64,000 nt of DNA from Plantago elongata (GCA_036897095.1 JAYMSP010000237.1:1-64000); one strand, 5' to 3'; counted from the stretch's first letter, positions 21,487 through 35,165 are shown. Numbers and translations are program-made. Notes: generated from the letters alone by a model not told the origin.

Positions 21487-24251
21487 GAGACAAATGGTAT
21501 GAACAAGGTCACTAACATATGGACATGAGTCGAAATGAGCGAATACAAAAGATATTAGGTGATGGTACTGATGGAGATAAATTACGTTGATTATCGAATG
21601 ATGTTGAGCTAGCTAGGTATTTTATTTGTTTCTAATTGTTAGACATTGACATCTAACTTCCACGTTTTCGTTATTGTATTATACATTCGAACATCACTAA
21701 CATATATTCGAAATACCTTTTTGATAATCTCGAGTTCCTAATTTTCGTATGGAAAAAGTTTGTCTACATAAATTTCTTATATATGATTATGTCCAACTAT
21801 AAATCTTTGTTCTTGGATTTAATTATATGAGAATGTCCAATTTAAGTATGTAAGGAAGTTTTCAAATATAAAACACTATTCTTTAAAACACATTCCAAAC
21901 TAATAATCTTGTTTTTTGAGACTTATAATTAACTCTATTTGATCCCGAAACAGAGCAATTAGGTACGGGAAATGGTCATTCGTGAGGTGATGGCTCAACG
22001 TCCTAACAACTTATAATTAACTCTCATGCAATTCATGAAAAGATTTGCCGCAATTGTATTGCAAAAAATTCATTATTAGAGAGAAGAGTGGATGAAATTA
22101 AAACAAGATTTGTTATCTAGCTAGCTATGACTTGACCCCTAAATAATTCGATTTGTTTAACACGACAAGCTAACGACATTACGAAACGTTTTCTGGCCCA
22201 TTAACTTGCCAATACCGTTTTTTTTCTCCTTAAGTGTGCTTGTAATTAGTAGTATGAATATAATAGCTCACTAGTCACATTTCTTTCGCATATATCTTGA
22301 ATGTGAGTTTGTAAGATGAATTCTGTATGCAATTTGCAAGAGATATGTGTTGTGGTTGGAATGCGAAGCATTTGTATCCATAAATGGTTCGGTGTATTTA
22401 CCGTTTGTTTAGCATAGCATTTGAATTTGTATTGTCCCAACTTTTTTGCACATTAAAAACTCAATTTTGATTAGGACATTAACACCATAGTTCTATTTCA
22501 TACAGTCTCTTAATTTCATAATGTGTGTTGTTCTATAAAGTGGATCTAACCAGCTATCAAGTCAAGTATAGATAGCTCGACCACAACTATATGTGCCCTG
22601 CCCAAGTAGATGACCGAGCTTCACTTCGAGGCCTACACTTGAGGTAGCGAGTGCAGTTTTACCTAAAAGCCAAAGTTAATGCTTTCATCATATGTGACTC
22701 TAGTTGATTAGTAACATCTTGACCCAAATCGTTGCACTTTTAATTGTGTGATCTCTCTTTTGCACTTTTGGTGCTTTTCTTGGTACTATATCTCCTCAAC
22801 TTCAAATATCTATAAGATCACTTTGCCAAACTCTAGTAGGTTCTAGAATTAGCACTTTGTGATAAAGAAGGGTCGGTCATATGATCCATGTGCATGCCCC
22901 ATATGCTTCGGTATGAATCTTTTTCTTAATTGGGCTTTTGATCCAACAAAATCAAATCCACTTTTCGGGTCATCGCTTCTTTTTCCCATTTTCCTCATAA
23001 AATTGCTCGATTTGCATTTCAATATTTGGCATGCGATTAGATCAATTGCTACACCCAGGTTCTCTTTAAAATGTTTTATATCCATTTACGGGGTCGACCG
23101 TGCAATATGCAATATCTGATCCACTCATTACCGGCTGCCCTCATTACCATCACCTTTCTAATCTAGTGTGGCAACACATCAAGCAGTTGGCCCGAGCACT
23201 TGAGTTAGGTGACCTTAACGGTAGCTTTTATAGGCCACTTTTGCATGTTTGGTATCGCGACGATTAGCTCACTTGGTGTATACTCTGATTTGTACTTTAA
23301 GGTCGTTAGAATTGTTAGTCGACCAATTCTTACTCTTAAAATATGTTTAAACGATTAATCTTTTTCAAAAGTATAACATAGAAGAAATATTAGAAAATGG
23401 ATCTAACCTATATGGTATGGTATGGTGGTCACTTATCACTTCCATTCCCCTTTTTATTGTGATCAAAATAGTTTATTTGGGTCAAATAAAGTAAAATATC
23501 TAGATCGAGATGGAGTTAGGAGTAAAATTCCATGTCCAATCCAATGAATCTGGAAATGACTCTGTCTGTCGTAACAATTTACATTATGAGGTCGATAAGT
23601 GAAGGGACAAAGTCTAAGAATTAATGCAGTTTCCGTTTTGTTAATGTGATGATTAACGTCCATCAGAAGGTTGTTTAGGTTAATGGAGATAATTGATGTG
23701 GACTTGAGGTATAACTGACCGTGATTTTAAGTGGTGGTAAGATATATAATTAATGAAAGATCATGACAATTGCTTTAATTTGCTTCTCACCAACCCAACC
23801 TTGTCCTTGGTAAGAATATTAGGACTAAGTTCTGGGACCATTAGCTTCATACTGTTAATTTAACACTAACAATACTGATGAAATTGACACTAAAAAAGAA
23901 TTCATGTAATTTCACTATTAAACAAAATAATATGAGAAAGACTAGTGCCGTGTACGTAAAACAGGACATTAACGTTGATTGTTTTTTTCTTAATGAATGT
24001 GAAATAATATAATCTTGTTTAGGCTATTTGGGCAAATGGTGTTGATAGATGTAACAACACAATTAAAATAAATAAAGTATTAGTTTCTAATTGTTGAAAT
24101 TTATGAGGTCTAAGTGTTTCCAAAGAGGGGTATTCCTATTAGGATGTTTTGGCATAGTATGCAAGTATAATTTCATCTTCAGCCCAATATTAAAATACCC
24201 ACTTGAGCTATGATTTTTTTCAAATTCTCTTTGTTGGATCGAAATTTTGAA
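21487..24251. other. Intergenic DNA, no gene seen
   Basis: An 86-codon + frame and a 78-codon - frame overlap at 22849-23119; neither has a domain that I know. AGCTCACTTGGTGTA near 23266 is tRNA-box-A-like but has no clear B box. CATAGCATTTGAATTTG near 22412 resembles the end of the hAT-like MITE family. Confidence 0.4.
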
Positions 24252-24329
24252 TGAAGTTAGTCTCTTAAGTTGTACGTATTACTTAGTGATTGAAGTTAGT
24301 CTCTTAAGTTGTACGTATTACTTAGTGAT
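24252..24329. repeat. Perfect 2 x 39-bp tandem duplication
   Basis: TGAAGTTAGTCTCTTAAGTT plus 19 more bases is repeated exactly, copy 1 at 24252-24290 and copy 2 at 24291-24329. The lack of any mismatch suggests a recent event or strong conservation. Confidence 0.95.
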
Positions 24330-27300
24330 TTTGATTATGCGTATTTGACTTTTGCTTTCCGGGATTTTAACAAACTTGTTCGTAAGTTACGTATTGTTGG
24401 GGATTGAGAGGCTTTGATATGATAATAAACCCATATCTAGATTCTCAAAATAAAGATACTTTTTCATTATTATGTTTCAAAATCAGACTCCATAATCCAT
24501 AGTACTGGTCTTTAATAGCAGGACTGTTGTAGACTTGGAGTAGTACTCTTGGCGACCATATGTTTAGAACATTTTATACTGGACTTTACGAAATACTGCA
24601 GTTCAACTATTGGGCTATATACCACCAAAGCCCATAAATGATATAGTTGTCGACATTTGGAGTTTGTGAATGCATGTCAATGGGACAGCAATAGTGGGCC
24701 ATGAAAGCCCATTCGAAAAGGCTAAAATGGGCTTCCGTGAAAAAGGATATTTTTTCCAAAATCAATACATTTTGTTTTAAAATATCAAAGTTTTTATTCG
24801 AAATAGATCAATTTCCCATGGTTCCTCTTCCAGTAATCAGTAATGATATGTATATTGGCAATTGCTCATGTCAGTCCAATATCCTTCATAATTAGGGTTA
24901 TGAATAGTCGCACTCATTGTTCATGTGATAATATGCAACGATCTAAATCGTTTGGCTGATGCAAAATAAGTTAATTATGTATTTTGCATCGAATTAAACC
25001 ACTAGACGACTTTTAGTTCTAAAAACATCTTTACATTAACACGTTTTTTAGTGTTTACTATCTTATACAAGCAACAAAATGAAAGAATAACAGGAAAACT
25101 AGACAAAGCAACTCTTTAATTTAAGACTAGCATATGGAGTATATTTGGCTAGATCCTAAATCTAGTAAAAATAAATTGTGTACAGGTGATATAGGAAAAG
25201 TTGTTAAAATGTCCCTTTTGACAAATTATTGTTCATATAGTTGCCTTCAAATCAATCTAGTCATGCACTACATGCCATAAGTGAGCATATTTCAATATCC
25301 CCATTGCTCAACTTGACGGCGATGGCTGGTGAGGGACCAAAACATACGCACGTAGTAGTCCCATTGGCAAACTCATCAAATTGGGGAACCGTTTTATCAT
25401 AGTCTGATCGAGTTATAATTTAATTTTTCATACTTTAAATTCGTTTCGTATAGTAATTGACTTATATATTAGAGACTTGAGATCCAATATGAAAGCTCAA
25501 ATTTATAACTCCACTATGAAATTTGAGCTCATCAACTGGTTTAAATCGAACAAGTAATTATTTCTTCATAAAATAGTCATACACCTATACAAAATTGATA
25601 TGAACTGGGGGAATTTTGTCAAAGGTGGAGTAAACTAAAATGATTAGTGAAACTTGAATTGAAACACTTTGCTCTGCATCTAACAAAAATGACTTTGTAT
25701 ATATCAATTGTCATACCAAAACTTAATGAGCCTGAAAACGCATTAGTTACATATGAATATAAGAGTTCTTATGTACAACATTTTCTGCCATAACATGTCA
25801 AAAGGGAAGTGAAAATGATAGCCCGAAGGATGAGAAGCTTCGAAACCGTATAAATTTGTGGTACAAGCAGTACAGAGTGTAGGCACATGGATTGGAGTTA
25901 TGAGGGTTTGCACATGGTTTTGTCTCTGCTTAAATTTCCTCACATACACAACTATAGTGTCAACTATTCAATTCGAGTTTGATATTAGACCTAATTGAGC
26001 TCATATTCATATACAACTCGATTACCAGTTCGTTCGTCAACTTTAAAACTTGAATTTAAACTAGTAAATGTATCTTTAGGTCTTGATATAATCAAATGCT
26101 CGCAATTTACTCCCATTAGAAGCGTTATTGACTATAGTTCATTAAAACTCGTTATAAATTATTTATGATCAAGGTCATATTGAGCGAACTAGCATTCAAT
26201 TGCGAGTTGTCGAGCCTGACCGGCATTTCTCAGAAACGGTTTGATCGGTTTCCACCATTACCCAACACATAATAATTATAATAATGATATATTGATTTTT
26301 ATATTAATAATCAAGCAATATTGATTAATCATGACCTCTTATATATAGGAAAACTGCTAAGGGTCCCGAACCATGTGATGAACATAACTAATCCATATGC
26401 ATCTATCTATTCCAACTCATGGCTTTTCCATTTTTCTTCCCTTACCTGTACTGGCCATCACTTTAAATTTACGATCGATAAATTTCTGACTCGTGGCATT
26501 CGTATATACTTTTAAATCGTGCCATATTAATTAGTATAAGACGTACATTAATTACATATCAATTATTCTATACTTGTTTAGACATCATTCCGCGTAATAT
26601 ACATACTGTATTTGAAGTGACAAGCTTCGTCCAATAATTCATATTGGTATATAATTCGGTTCGTTCCTATGAGTTTTCATCAATCCTTTTATGCATAAAA
26701 AGTCCAGACTAGGTGTGAGTCGTATGGCACCTATTCTAAATCAATCTTTTAAGGGACGATACGAAGATAACAATTGTAGTGCGTATATATATGATTGTAA
26801 GTATTGGTGACAATTAAGTATGTGATATGGTTTGATCGACCCGTTTAAATGGTTGAGTATTAATCAAATATAGTATCGAAGTCATTTTACACGAGCTATT
26901 TATCTTTTTGTCTTTTATCAATTTTTTGAAATTATTTGTTTAAAAAAGTTATATTCCAAATTAATGAGTGAGTGATGCGTTATTAAAGATAAGATGGAGA
27001 CTGATTAATTAATGTCTTGACAACGTATAAGTTGAATTATGTGGTCTTTTTTATGTTATCCTGAAAAAAATCAGATAAAGCTTATATTCTAATCCATTGT
27101 TTTACTTATGTTTTGTTGTTAGTACGGATTTTCTTGATTGTTTGCCAAATGTGTAACCTATTATTAAATTAGTATAGAATAATTACTCTTAATTAATAAT
27201 CATGTAGCATTTTGTGATGTATTTTAATTAATTTGGTTGAGGCTTATAGTACGTTTCCAACAAGGACTTGGTGCTGGTGCATGTTTAGGTTTGGTTCAAT

Positions 27301-27356
27301 TTTGTTATCGTAATTGTTCTTTTCAGTATCCCTTTTCCTCTTGTAAACATTTTTGT
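24330..27356. other. Intergenic DNA, no gene seen
   Basis: Only frames of 60-70 codons, none recognisable. No RNA gene is supported. Confidence 0.4.
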
Positions 27357-27945
27357 TGTTAGGTTCCAACCATATAAATCTATCCAAATTAATTTAACAA
27401 TCTTTAAACCAACCAACAAATAAATGCAAGAAGATAAGTAAACACACAACACAAAATTTATGTAGTTCGATAATTGCCTACATAAAAAATATCAAGATTT
27501 CTATTAATCAAAATCCAAAACCCAGTATACAAGGAATCGACCAAACTACCAAGCTATCCAGCTCCATTCTCTCTTCCTCATCGTGTTTCTCTCTAAAAAT
27601 CTCAATGTGTTTGCTTATGTTTTCTCATGATTTATTCTAATACCTACATGTGTATATATACCGGAGGAAATCAACATATATCTTTTTCTTAGTCACAAAA
27701 TAATTCTATTCTAACTAGAGAAGAATTTTTTTGTCTTCAAGCAAAAGAATCCCAGTTAGATTCGACTTCTAACTGTCTCCTGTGTCTTTAGTGTAGTCAC
27801 CACGCCACACATTTCTAGTGTTTCCAGTGTTATATCTAAGTGTCTCTAGAACACTCTAACACCACACGTCGTTTATTCTTATTCCAATATATCCGGTATA
27901 CCATGTATCATTACTACCTTTAATTTTAAGCTAACCGACTTCATA
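27357..27945 (+). mobile_element. Solo LTR-type fossil, copy 1 (copia-like)
   Basis: About 590 bp starting TGTTAGGTTCCAACC and containing GATAAGTAAACACACAACAC, ACCAAGCTATCCAGCTCC and ACATGTGTATATATA. A second copy of the same sequence, in the same orientation, lies at 40444-41030. The TG start and the ACACACAACAC...TTTATGT phrase fit plant copia-type LTRs. The CTAACA phrases near the end could be the true right terminus or lie just inside it. No coding region or partner LTR is nearby. The divergence visible between the two copies suggests they are old. Confidence 0.5.
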
Positions 27946-30900
27946 TACATTTTATTTTTGTCGTTTCAAAGAAAAGAATAAGGCAAAAAAACACATGTAC
28001 CCCGCTATCCATAGTCTGATCATGTTCCATAGTTGGATACCCGACATTTTGTATTATCACATATTCATGTTGTCATATGTTGATGTCTCTACTCTCTTGT
28101 GATTAGGCAACGTGTAGATAGCAACTGTAGACACAATTTGTATCACTTTCATCCCATCGTATACAAGTTAAAACTATACAAACACTATATAATAGTAAAG
28201 TTTATCATCTACCAGTCAACTTAATTATCGAAAACATACGCGACACATTAACATGCTGAGATACTTGTATTTACAAGGTCCAGTAATTGACTGTATAATT
28301 CTGCCTGATAATAGTGTTTGACATTAGTACCAGCGGGTAAAGGAATTGAATGAAGGGTTATAATGTTCTTGGTGTGTGACTTTACAGATGATCATCTATC
28401 TATGATCAGGAAAAGAAAATATGTGAGTAATTGATCAGTTCACATGTTAGCATTTAAGGCAAAATCATGCAGGTTTCCAATGAGATTTCTGCCACATATT
28501 TCCCACAATTTGACTCATAGAAAAACACCAATCAAAATTGAAGCTAGCCCAAATTTTCAAGTGTAGATGGATACAGTACCGTATATGAATTGATATATTG
28601 ATGGCAACATTTTAGTATATTATTATAGTGGAGTGGTAGTATTTAACAGCAAATTGAAAGGTTGCATTGTGTGATCTGGAAAAATATCATGGTGCAATTA
28701 ATTAGGAATGGTCTTTATCATGAGACTTGTGCATATTGCGTACCTAATAGTTTCATATTAATCTTTACGTGATGTTTGGAGTTTTTAAAGTATAAGGCAA
28801 CTTCACACGTTAAATCCATCCCTAGCTTTCACCATTATTTGGACCCCAGACATTACTCGCCATAATCATACCACCAATTAACACTTAGATGAAATGAAAG
28901 AGGGAAATTGGCATTATAAGGTGTTAGTTACTACACGAATAAACCGCTTATGTTTGTCGTCATAATAGAACAGTGCAAACATTTTGGATGAATAATCCCC
29001 GAGTTGTAGTTGATGAGTTTTGAAAAATATAATATTTGGTATAGAGTTTTATACTTATAGATTTTCGATGATTAGTTGTATCTAGTATGGACTAGGTAAG
29101 AATGAATTGATTCGTGTAACAAAGAAGTTATGGTTCAAAGTGTCGAATGTTTTAAAGGTTATTTAATTTAATTTTGTTTAATTGATTAAATACTATTAGT
29201 ATAAGTAACAAAATAAAGAGAGGGAGAACGTATGGTTTCCCAACTCATCACGCGGCCAGGTTCCAACTCAACTGAATGTTGGAAAAATAGGAGGATACAA
29301 TCATATATAACAAGGTAAAATAGTGTAAGTCGTGTAAAGCATTATCCTAAAAAATTATTCGTCTACTACTCGAATACTTTTTCAGGATTAAATGTACTCT
29401 TCGATATTAACTGGAATAAGGAATCAATAGAAAGGTAAAGTAATAGTCGAAGAATGTTTTTAGTAAGAAAAGAAAGTTGTTGTGAGTTGTTTATAGAAGA
29501 AAGCAAGCTTGATGCTGTATCTTTTGTCATAACCATCACACACATATATAGAGAGGATTAGCCACGTTAATAAACTAACTAGGAAAAAGTCAATAACAAC
29601 TAAACAACAATCAACACAACTAATTTTCACAATAAATCTGCTAAAAATAGTAGTAACCGATAGTAAAACAATATGACATGGTTGACAAAAATTATTCACT
29701 AAAAGTAGAATGAGATTTCATCTAATTAATGAAATTAAACGTATGGAAACATTTTGAAATGTTTACAACAGTCAAACCCCATGCCAAACTCGAAAAACGA
29801 AAATACTAGCCCAGTTGAGTTCGACCCCATGGCTATTATTTGACGGTTTTATGATTGTACGGGTAATTAATGGTGAAAATGATAATTGTAACTGTTAATG
29901 CTCATTATGAGAGTGTAAATTGTGATCGTAAATTTTATAAATCTAGTCCTAGGGTGTGAAGGACTGTAAATTATTGAGATTAGTTTTTAGACAAATTATT
30001 TCAGAAAAATCACTCGAGTATGAACATTACGAATGGGCTAGGTTTAATACTGTTCACGGTCTCACTCATGTTTTAATTTAGACCTGGCCTTTTACAAGTT
30101 TTAATTAATTCCTTTGTATAATTGTATTCAGATGATAATATATAAATATAAATACGGTACAAGAAAAAAGATGTACATGCATAAGCATTTATTTCAACAT
30201 ATGGAAGGAGAAGCAAATTGTCACATGAAAGGCTGAAACCTCAAAAAATGATGTATATATATGTGTGTGTGGAAAACCAAAAATTGAACATAAAGCTTCT
30301 ACAGACTTAGTATCTAAAAATCATCCATCATCACAATCTGCAAACACTAAAGTAATTAGTATGTATTACTAATTATAATTCATTTATTGTAACTTTTAAA
30401 ACTGATGTTAGCTCTCGTGAAGGACCATTTCTATTGATTGTAATATTGTGTACAATTTTACTTTTAAACATCTCATACGTACATCATGTCATAAGGCAAT
30501 CCTTTTATTTGCATTTCTATTTACTCGCGATTGTTATTCTTTAGAAAAAGAAGTACAGTATCTTTTATTCCTCCAAGGAGAAACGTGTTGCATTTTACAA
30601 TATATCCAGCATGATAGCAGCAATTAATTGAAGCAATTGAATGATCTTTAGTTCGTCGAGCCCTCTTATAAATGCGTAAGTTAATGGAATTTATTCGAGG
30701 ACCATGGTTTGTCAATTTGCATATTCAAACAATTAAGACATTATAATTACCTATGAGTACCTTTTCCTTCTAAGTAAAAACAAAGACTTAATTAATTTTT
30801 CTTACTTATGCTTTCCCAAAAAAGAAAATTCCTAATTTTAATCCATCAACTGTCATAGAGGACCGACTATTCTTGACTTATGATGAAAAAAAGAAAAAGA

Positions 30901-31550
30901 AAACAATTACTCCCCGGCTCAATCCTTCCATTCAAATTAAATGTTCAATTTAAATTATAATTACAAAGAAAAGAATGAGAATAATTGGAAGAACAAAAGT
31001 TTAAGTTTATGTGTTATTTTACTAAAAATAAAAAATGTGTCATTCGATTTGAGTATAGTGTAATCATTGATATCCGTCTAGCTCTGGGAATCCGAATTTC
31101 CCTAGACTCAATGTTGATGTGTTTTATACAATTACACATGTGATGAAGCATAAACCACTTTGAAAGAAGCAATTCATGAATAAACGGATAAATTTTTACT
31201 GTAAAAAGCAGATTAGGTACTTCAAAATACGAAGTATGTATAATATTGATTGGTACATCAAAGTGCTAAGACATTGGCAAATCTTCGAATCGTAATAAGA
31301 GTAACATAAGCTTGAGTTCATAATAATTTACCAACAAACTGATATACATGATGATGAATTTTGTTAAAAGACCTAACAATTTAGATGTTGATTAACATTG
31401 ATCATCAACTCCTAATTATACTAATTAGGCCCATCGCTCTAACGACAAAAAATTGCTTAATGTTAGAGCTCAAACCAATTAATTAAATATTACAGACTAA
31501 GGACAGATTAATAAAAACTTGTAGATCAGCCCCCAAAACAACAATTCCTT
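27946..31550. other. Intergenic DNA, no gene seen
   Basis: AT-rich, with only short frames (for example 29460-29699 and 30521-30715, both -). The last few hundred bases should hold the 3' untranslated region of the MYB gene. Confidence 0.4.
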
Positions 31551-32936
31551 CTAAAATAGATCCGGGTCGTCAAAAGACAAGTTACCCTGATCATCGAACA
31601 GCCAGTTCTCCAACATGGATAGCGGTACGAGTCCACTCGGGTTACCGGGTTTGGTATTCCCACATACCATGCTTGGGGAAGTCGAACCCGAAAAATCCTC
31701 CGATGATCCAAAAGACTCGAACCCGAAAAGTGATTCAAATGCTTCAGACAAATCTACACCGCTCTTGCTTTGGTCAATACTAGGGCTAGGAACAACTTCT
31801 TCACTAGAATTCGAGTATTCCATCTTCATCGGAACGCTATTCGACCAATCTTGCGAACTCGAACACTTGGAAGACTCCTCCGATTTCACCTTAGCCGGGT
31901 TCTTGACCCACTGTTTAAGCAACCGGGCAATGTTATCTGCGGTGCACACGTACGGTGTTTCCGTGTCGGTTGTTGCTTGACCCGAATTGGATCTGGTCGG
32001 TACAGTCATCGGGTCGGGCGAAAGATCCGTTTTTTCAAACGTTAGAGCATCATGTAGGGCTTGTTTGGCAGTGTGGATATCTGCTTGGAGCCTCCTTTCC
32101 CACTGGCCTCTAGATATCGAGTGTGAGCGAGGTGATGAGAGTCCATCAGAGCTTGATTGATGACCCGAACCCGAACCTGGCCCGTTTGGCAACTTCTTGA
32201 GTTTCTTCTTCAGATGAGTGTTCCAGTAGTTCTTGATGTCGTTGTCTGTACGTTCTGGAAGATAAGATGCTATGGCTGCCCATCTGCGTTCATAAATGTA
32301 TGTATGTACATAAATACACAATTCCATCAACCAAAATGAAAAAACCAACTAAAATCCAAATTCTCCAATCAGTTGTAACTTGTGCAACTACAAAGTGTCA
32401 CATTTGCTTAATCAACATCTAAAAGTGTTCAAAAAATCTTCTCTTCTTTAACTAATCTATATGTTCATTTGTTGGCAAAGAGTGCAAAATTTGTACAACA
32501 TTCACACTTAAAGAAACCCTTTTTTTGGTTTATAAAATGACTACCTAAAAAAATGGACTCTACTAGGGCATAAAAGAGGAACATACTTGTTGCCTAAAAG
32601 AGCTTGAAGCTGAATAATCATCTTCTCTTCTTGATCAGTGAAACTGCCTCTCTTGATACCAGGCCTCAAGTAATTAGTCCACCTCAGTCTACAGCTCTTG
32701 CTGCATCTTTTCAGACCTAAAACACACAAAAAAACCCATAGGAAATCAACAAAAACATTAAAAAGTAGTATAAACTTTTAAAGAAGATGAAAGAAAAGCA
32801 TACCAGTAACAGTGGGAACAGCCCTCCAATTACCAGGACCATGTTCTTGAACATAGGAGACCAACATGATATCCTCTTCAGGAGTCCATGGACCTTTCTT
32901 CACCCCAACTTTGTCACAGCAAGGTGGTCTTCCCAT
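31551..32936 (-). CDS. MYB30: R2R3-MYB transcription factor, subgroup 1 (MYB30-like)
   Basis: Three exons on the minus strand: 32936-32804 (133 nt), 32716-32587 (130 nt) and 32283-31551. The first two lengths are the classic sizes for plant R2R3-MYB genes. The joined frame codes for 331 residues. It opens [21 protein letters not shown]2 and R3 follow, with [16 protein letters not shown] and the end of R3 at [17 protein letters not shown]. After the MYB domain, [13 protein letters not shown] and [11 protein letters not shown] are hallmarks of subgroup 1 (MYB30, 60, 94, 96), and the C-terminus is acidic ([11 protein letters not shown]). These factors control very-long-chain fatty acid and wax genes, hypersensitive cell death and stomatal or abscisic-acid responses. 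The MYB30 label is inferred from the neighbouring ZHD9-like and MIF genes; MYB94/96/60 remain possible on sequence alone. Confidence 0.92.
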
Positions 32937-33085
32937 AGTGTAGTAGTAGTACTAGAACTAGAAGTTAAAATTTTAGTTCTTGACTAGCTAGGTAGTTTCT
33001 TTTCTTCTTCTATTTCTTCTTCTTGTTCTTCTTTTGTTTGTTTTTTGGGAAAATGAAGATGTATGGAGAGAGACAAGAGTGGAGT

Positions 33086-33094
33086 GATATATAG
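33086..33094 (-). promoter_or_regulatory. TATA box of the MYB gene
   Basis: CTATATATC on the minus strand lies 150 bp upstream of the ATG, which implies a leader of about 120 bp. The leader is A/G-rich on this strand (AAGAAGAAGAAATAG-like). Confidence 0.6.
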
Positions 33095-33639
33095 GGAGAA
33101 TTATGCGGTGAAATGGATTTAAAAAATAATACAAAAAGGAAGAGGGATAGAAGGATGGATGGATGACATTGACCTTAAAAAAGCAAAGAGTCAAAAAGGT
33201 TGACAGCAAGGGTGATGCTAATGCATTAAGTGGCTAGCTAGCATTATAATGAGAGATGAGTCCTAAAGTCAGCTGTGTCTATTGCCTTCTTTTGCTGCCC
33301 AAAACCGCGTGGCATTCAATGTTACTATGCTATGCATCATCTATTATGTGTGTTTATGCATCATATAATCTCTCTCTCATGCAGATAGATACATGGATCA
33401 TTGACTTTTTTGCTCTCAAAACCCTAACTTGGGATTCTCTCTTTCTTCTAATCTTGTTTCTCTGCCCTAATTTTCGTACTCTTTATCTCACTTTTGACAT
33501 GTTCAAATGTTCAGTGTTCGAATTGTGTTGATTGATTCTCATGAGTCCGAATCTGTGAAGGAAGACGTTCCCTTATATACCATTTGCATATACGATACTA
33601 GATTATATGAATCTACTTTTGTGACAGAGTGATGCTCAA
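33095..33639. other. Upstream region of the MYB gene
   Basis: No gene. A 91-codon + frame at 33256-33531 has no recognisable domain. Confidence 0.4.
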
Positions 33640-34735
33640 TGTAGCTTTTTCAAAAAAATATATAGCATTTTGGCTAGTACGAGCCTTTGTCAAGTTTAAG
33701 ATAGATTTTCATGTGTGTAAAACAAAATCTCCTTCGACATTTTCTAGAAGAGTGCATCATCGTATGCATTTTAAAAAGTTTTGTATATGTGTCGTGTACC
33801 ATTATAGAGTACATAATACTCTCTCCACTTGGCAGGATCGCATGCCAAACCACATAGGACGTGGCAAGCCCTAGGAGCCACTTGGCAATGCTCGACGACG
33901 AGCTTTTCATTCTCTTATAGCAATGGAGCACCGAGAGCTACACATGGCGTGCTACTTATTGAATGAAACTCCATATTTTTCTTCGCTATTAAATTATGAT
34001 TTTCCTTTTCATTTTAAGTTCCTTATTTACCAATGGACATGTATCGATGATAGATAAATTATTGATACATTTGGTGTAGTTTTCTTTGGAAAACTAGTAA
34101 CATAATTTGCTAGTATGAACCTTGACGAGTTTAAGATTTTAATGTGGGTAGAACAAAAGTCTCAACATTTCTAGAAGAGTACGTACATTCATTTGGCACC
34201 ATCGTAAGCCAAACCGCATGGGACGTGGCAAGTCATATGAGCCACTTGGCAATGATGACGACAAGCTTTTCACTCTCTTATGACGCTGGAGCGGCGAGTG
34301 CTACACATGGCGTGCCACTTATTGAATGGAATTCCATTTTTTTTCTATGGTATTAAATTATAATTTTTCTTTATATTTAAGTTCCTTGATTATTGTATAA
34401 TGGACATTGATCAATGTTAGATATAATATATGGCAACATTTGGTGTGTTTTTTTTTTTTTTAAAGAAAACTAGTAACATAGTTTGCTAGTATGAATCTTA
34501 TCGAGTTTAAGATTTTGTAGGTAAAACAAAAGTCTCAACATTTCTAGAAGGGTACATTCACTTGACACCAGTTAAGTCAAACCGCATGGGACGTGGCAAG
34601 TTCTATGAGCCACCTGGCAATGCTCGACGACAAGCTTTTCATTCCCTTCTGGTGCTGAAGCGTCTAGTGTTACACATGACGTGCCAAATTCTTAAATGAA
34701 ATTTCATTTTTCCTTCACTATTAGATTATGATTAT
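33640..34735. repeat. Three-copy tandem repeat, ~365-bp period, upstream of the MYB gene
   Basis: Copies run about 33640-34070, 34073-34440 and 34444-34735. The anchor GACGTGGCAAG begins at 33858, 34222 and 34590, giving spacings of 364 and 368 bp. Each copy also carries TTTCTAGAAG, a GCCAC(C/T)TGGCAATG phrase, GACGA(C/G)AAGCTTTTCA/GACGAGCTTTTCAT and ACACATG(G/A)CGTGC. Copy 1 has an extra ~70 bp in its first half. The invariant ACGTGGC matches the G-box/ABRE core. The array lies about 0.7-1.8 kb upstream of the MYB ATG. It may be an enhancer-like array or simply duplicated non-coding DNA. Confidence 0.85.
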
Positions 34736-35140
34736 GCTAGCCACCTCTTTTTTTATTGTTACATTTTGACTCACTGGACTTTTTAACCTCAAAAGTCAAT
34801 CTTGATAACTCCCAACGTTTATCGATCGCATCACGATTAACACACAATAAAGAGCATGTGTACAAGTACACACAAAAAGATAAGCTACATGACCGAGACA
34901 ATTCGGTGTATGAAATAGACCTAGTAACAAAACTTAGCCATGGTGATAAATGAATACAGAATAAAGACATAAACCTTGCATTTCGCGCAAGAATCCTCAT
35001 TTGTCTATGTCCATGAGACTAGAGTATGATTCATGATTTCATGTTATACGTACACATGAATTACATTTATTATTAGCGTTCTGCAAAAAATGCAGTTATC
35101 CTTGATGTATTGACATCTACAAATTATGATGATATGCTGC
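34736..35140. other. Intergenic DNA, no gene seen
   Basis: Overlapping + and - frames near 34737-35000 have no recognisable domain. Confidence 0.4.
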
Positions 35141-35165
35141 GCGTGTGTGTGTATATATATATATG
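35141..35165. repeat. Microsatellite (GT)n(AT)n
   Basis: A short compound dinucleotide tract, GCGTGTGTGTGT followed by ATATATATATAT. Confidence 0.9.

Noticed and set aside
22849-23119. Overlapping 78- and 86-codon frames
   Set aside because: No domain or homologue comes to mind and the two strands compete; judged chance.
23255-23325. Possible tRNA (TTAGCTCACTTGGTGTA)
   Set aside because: The A box is plausible but the expected GGTTCGAATCC-type B box and acceptor pairing are missing.
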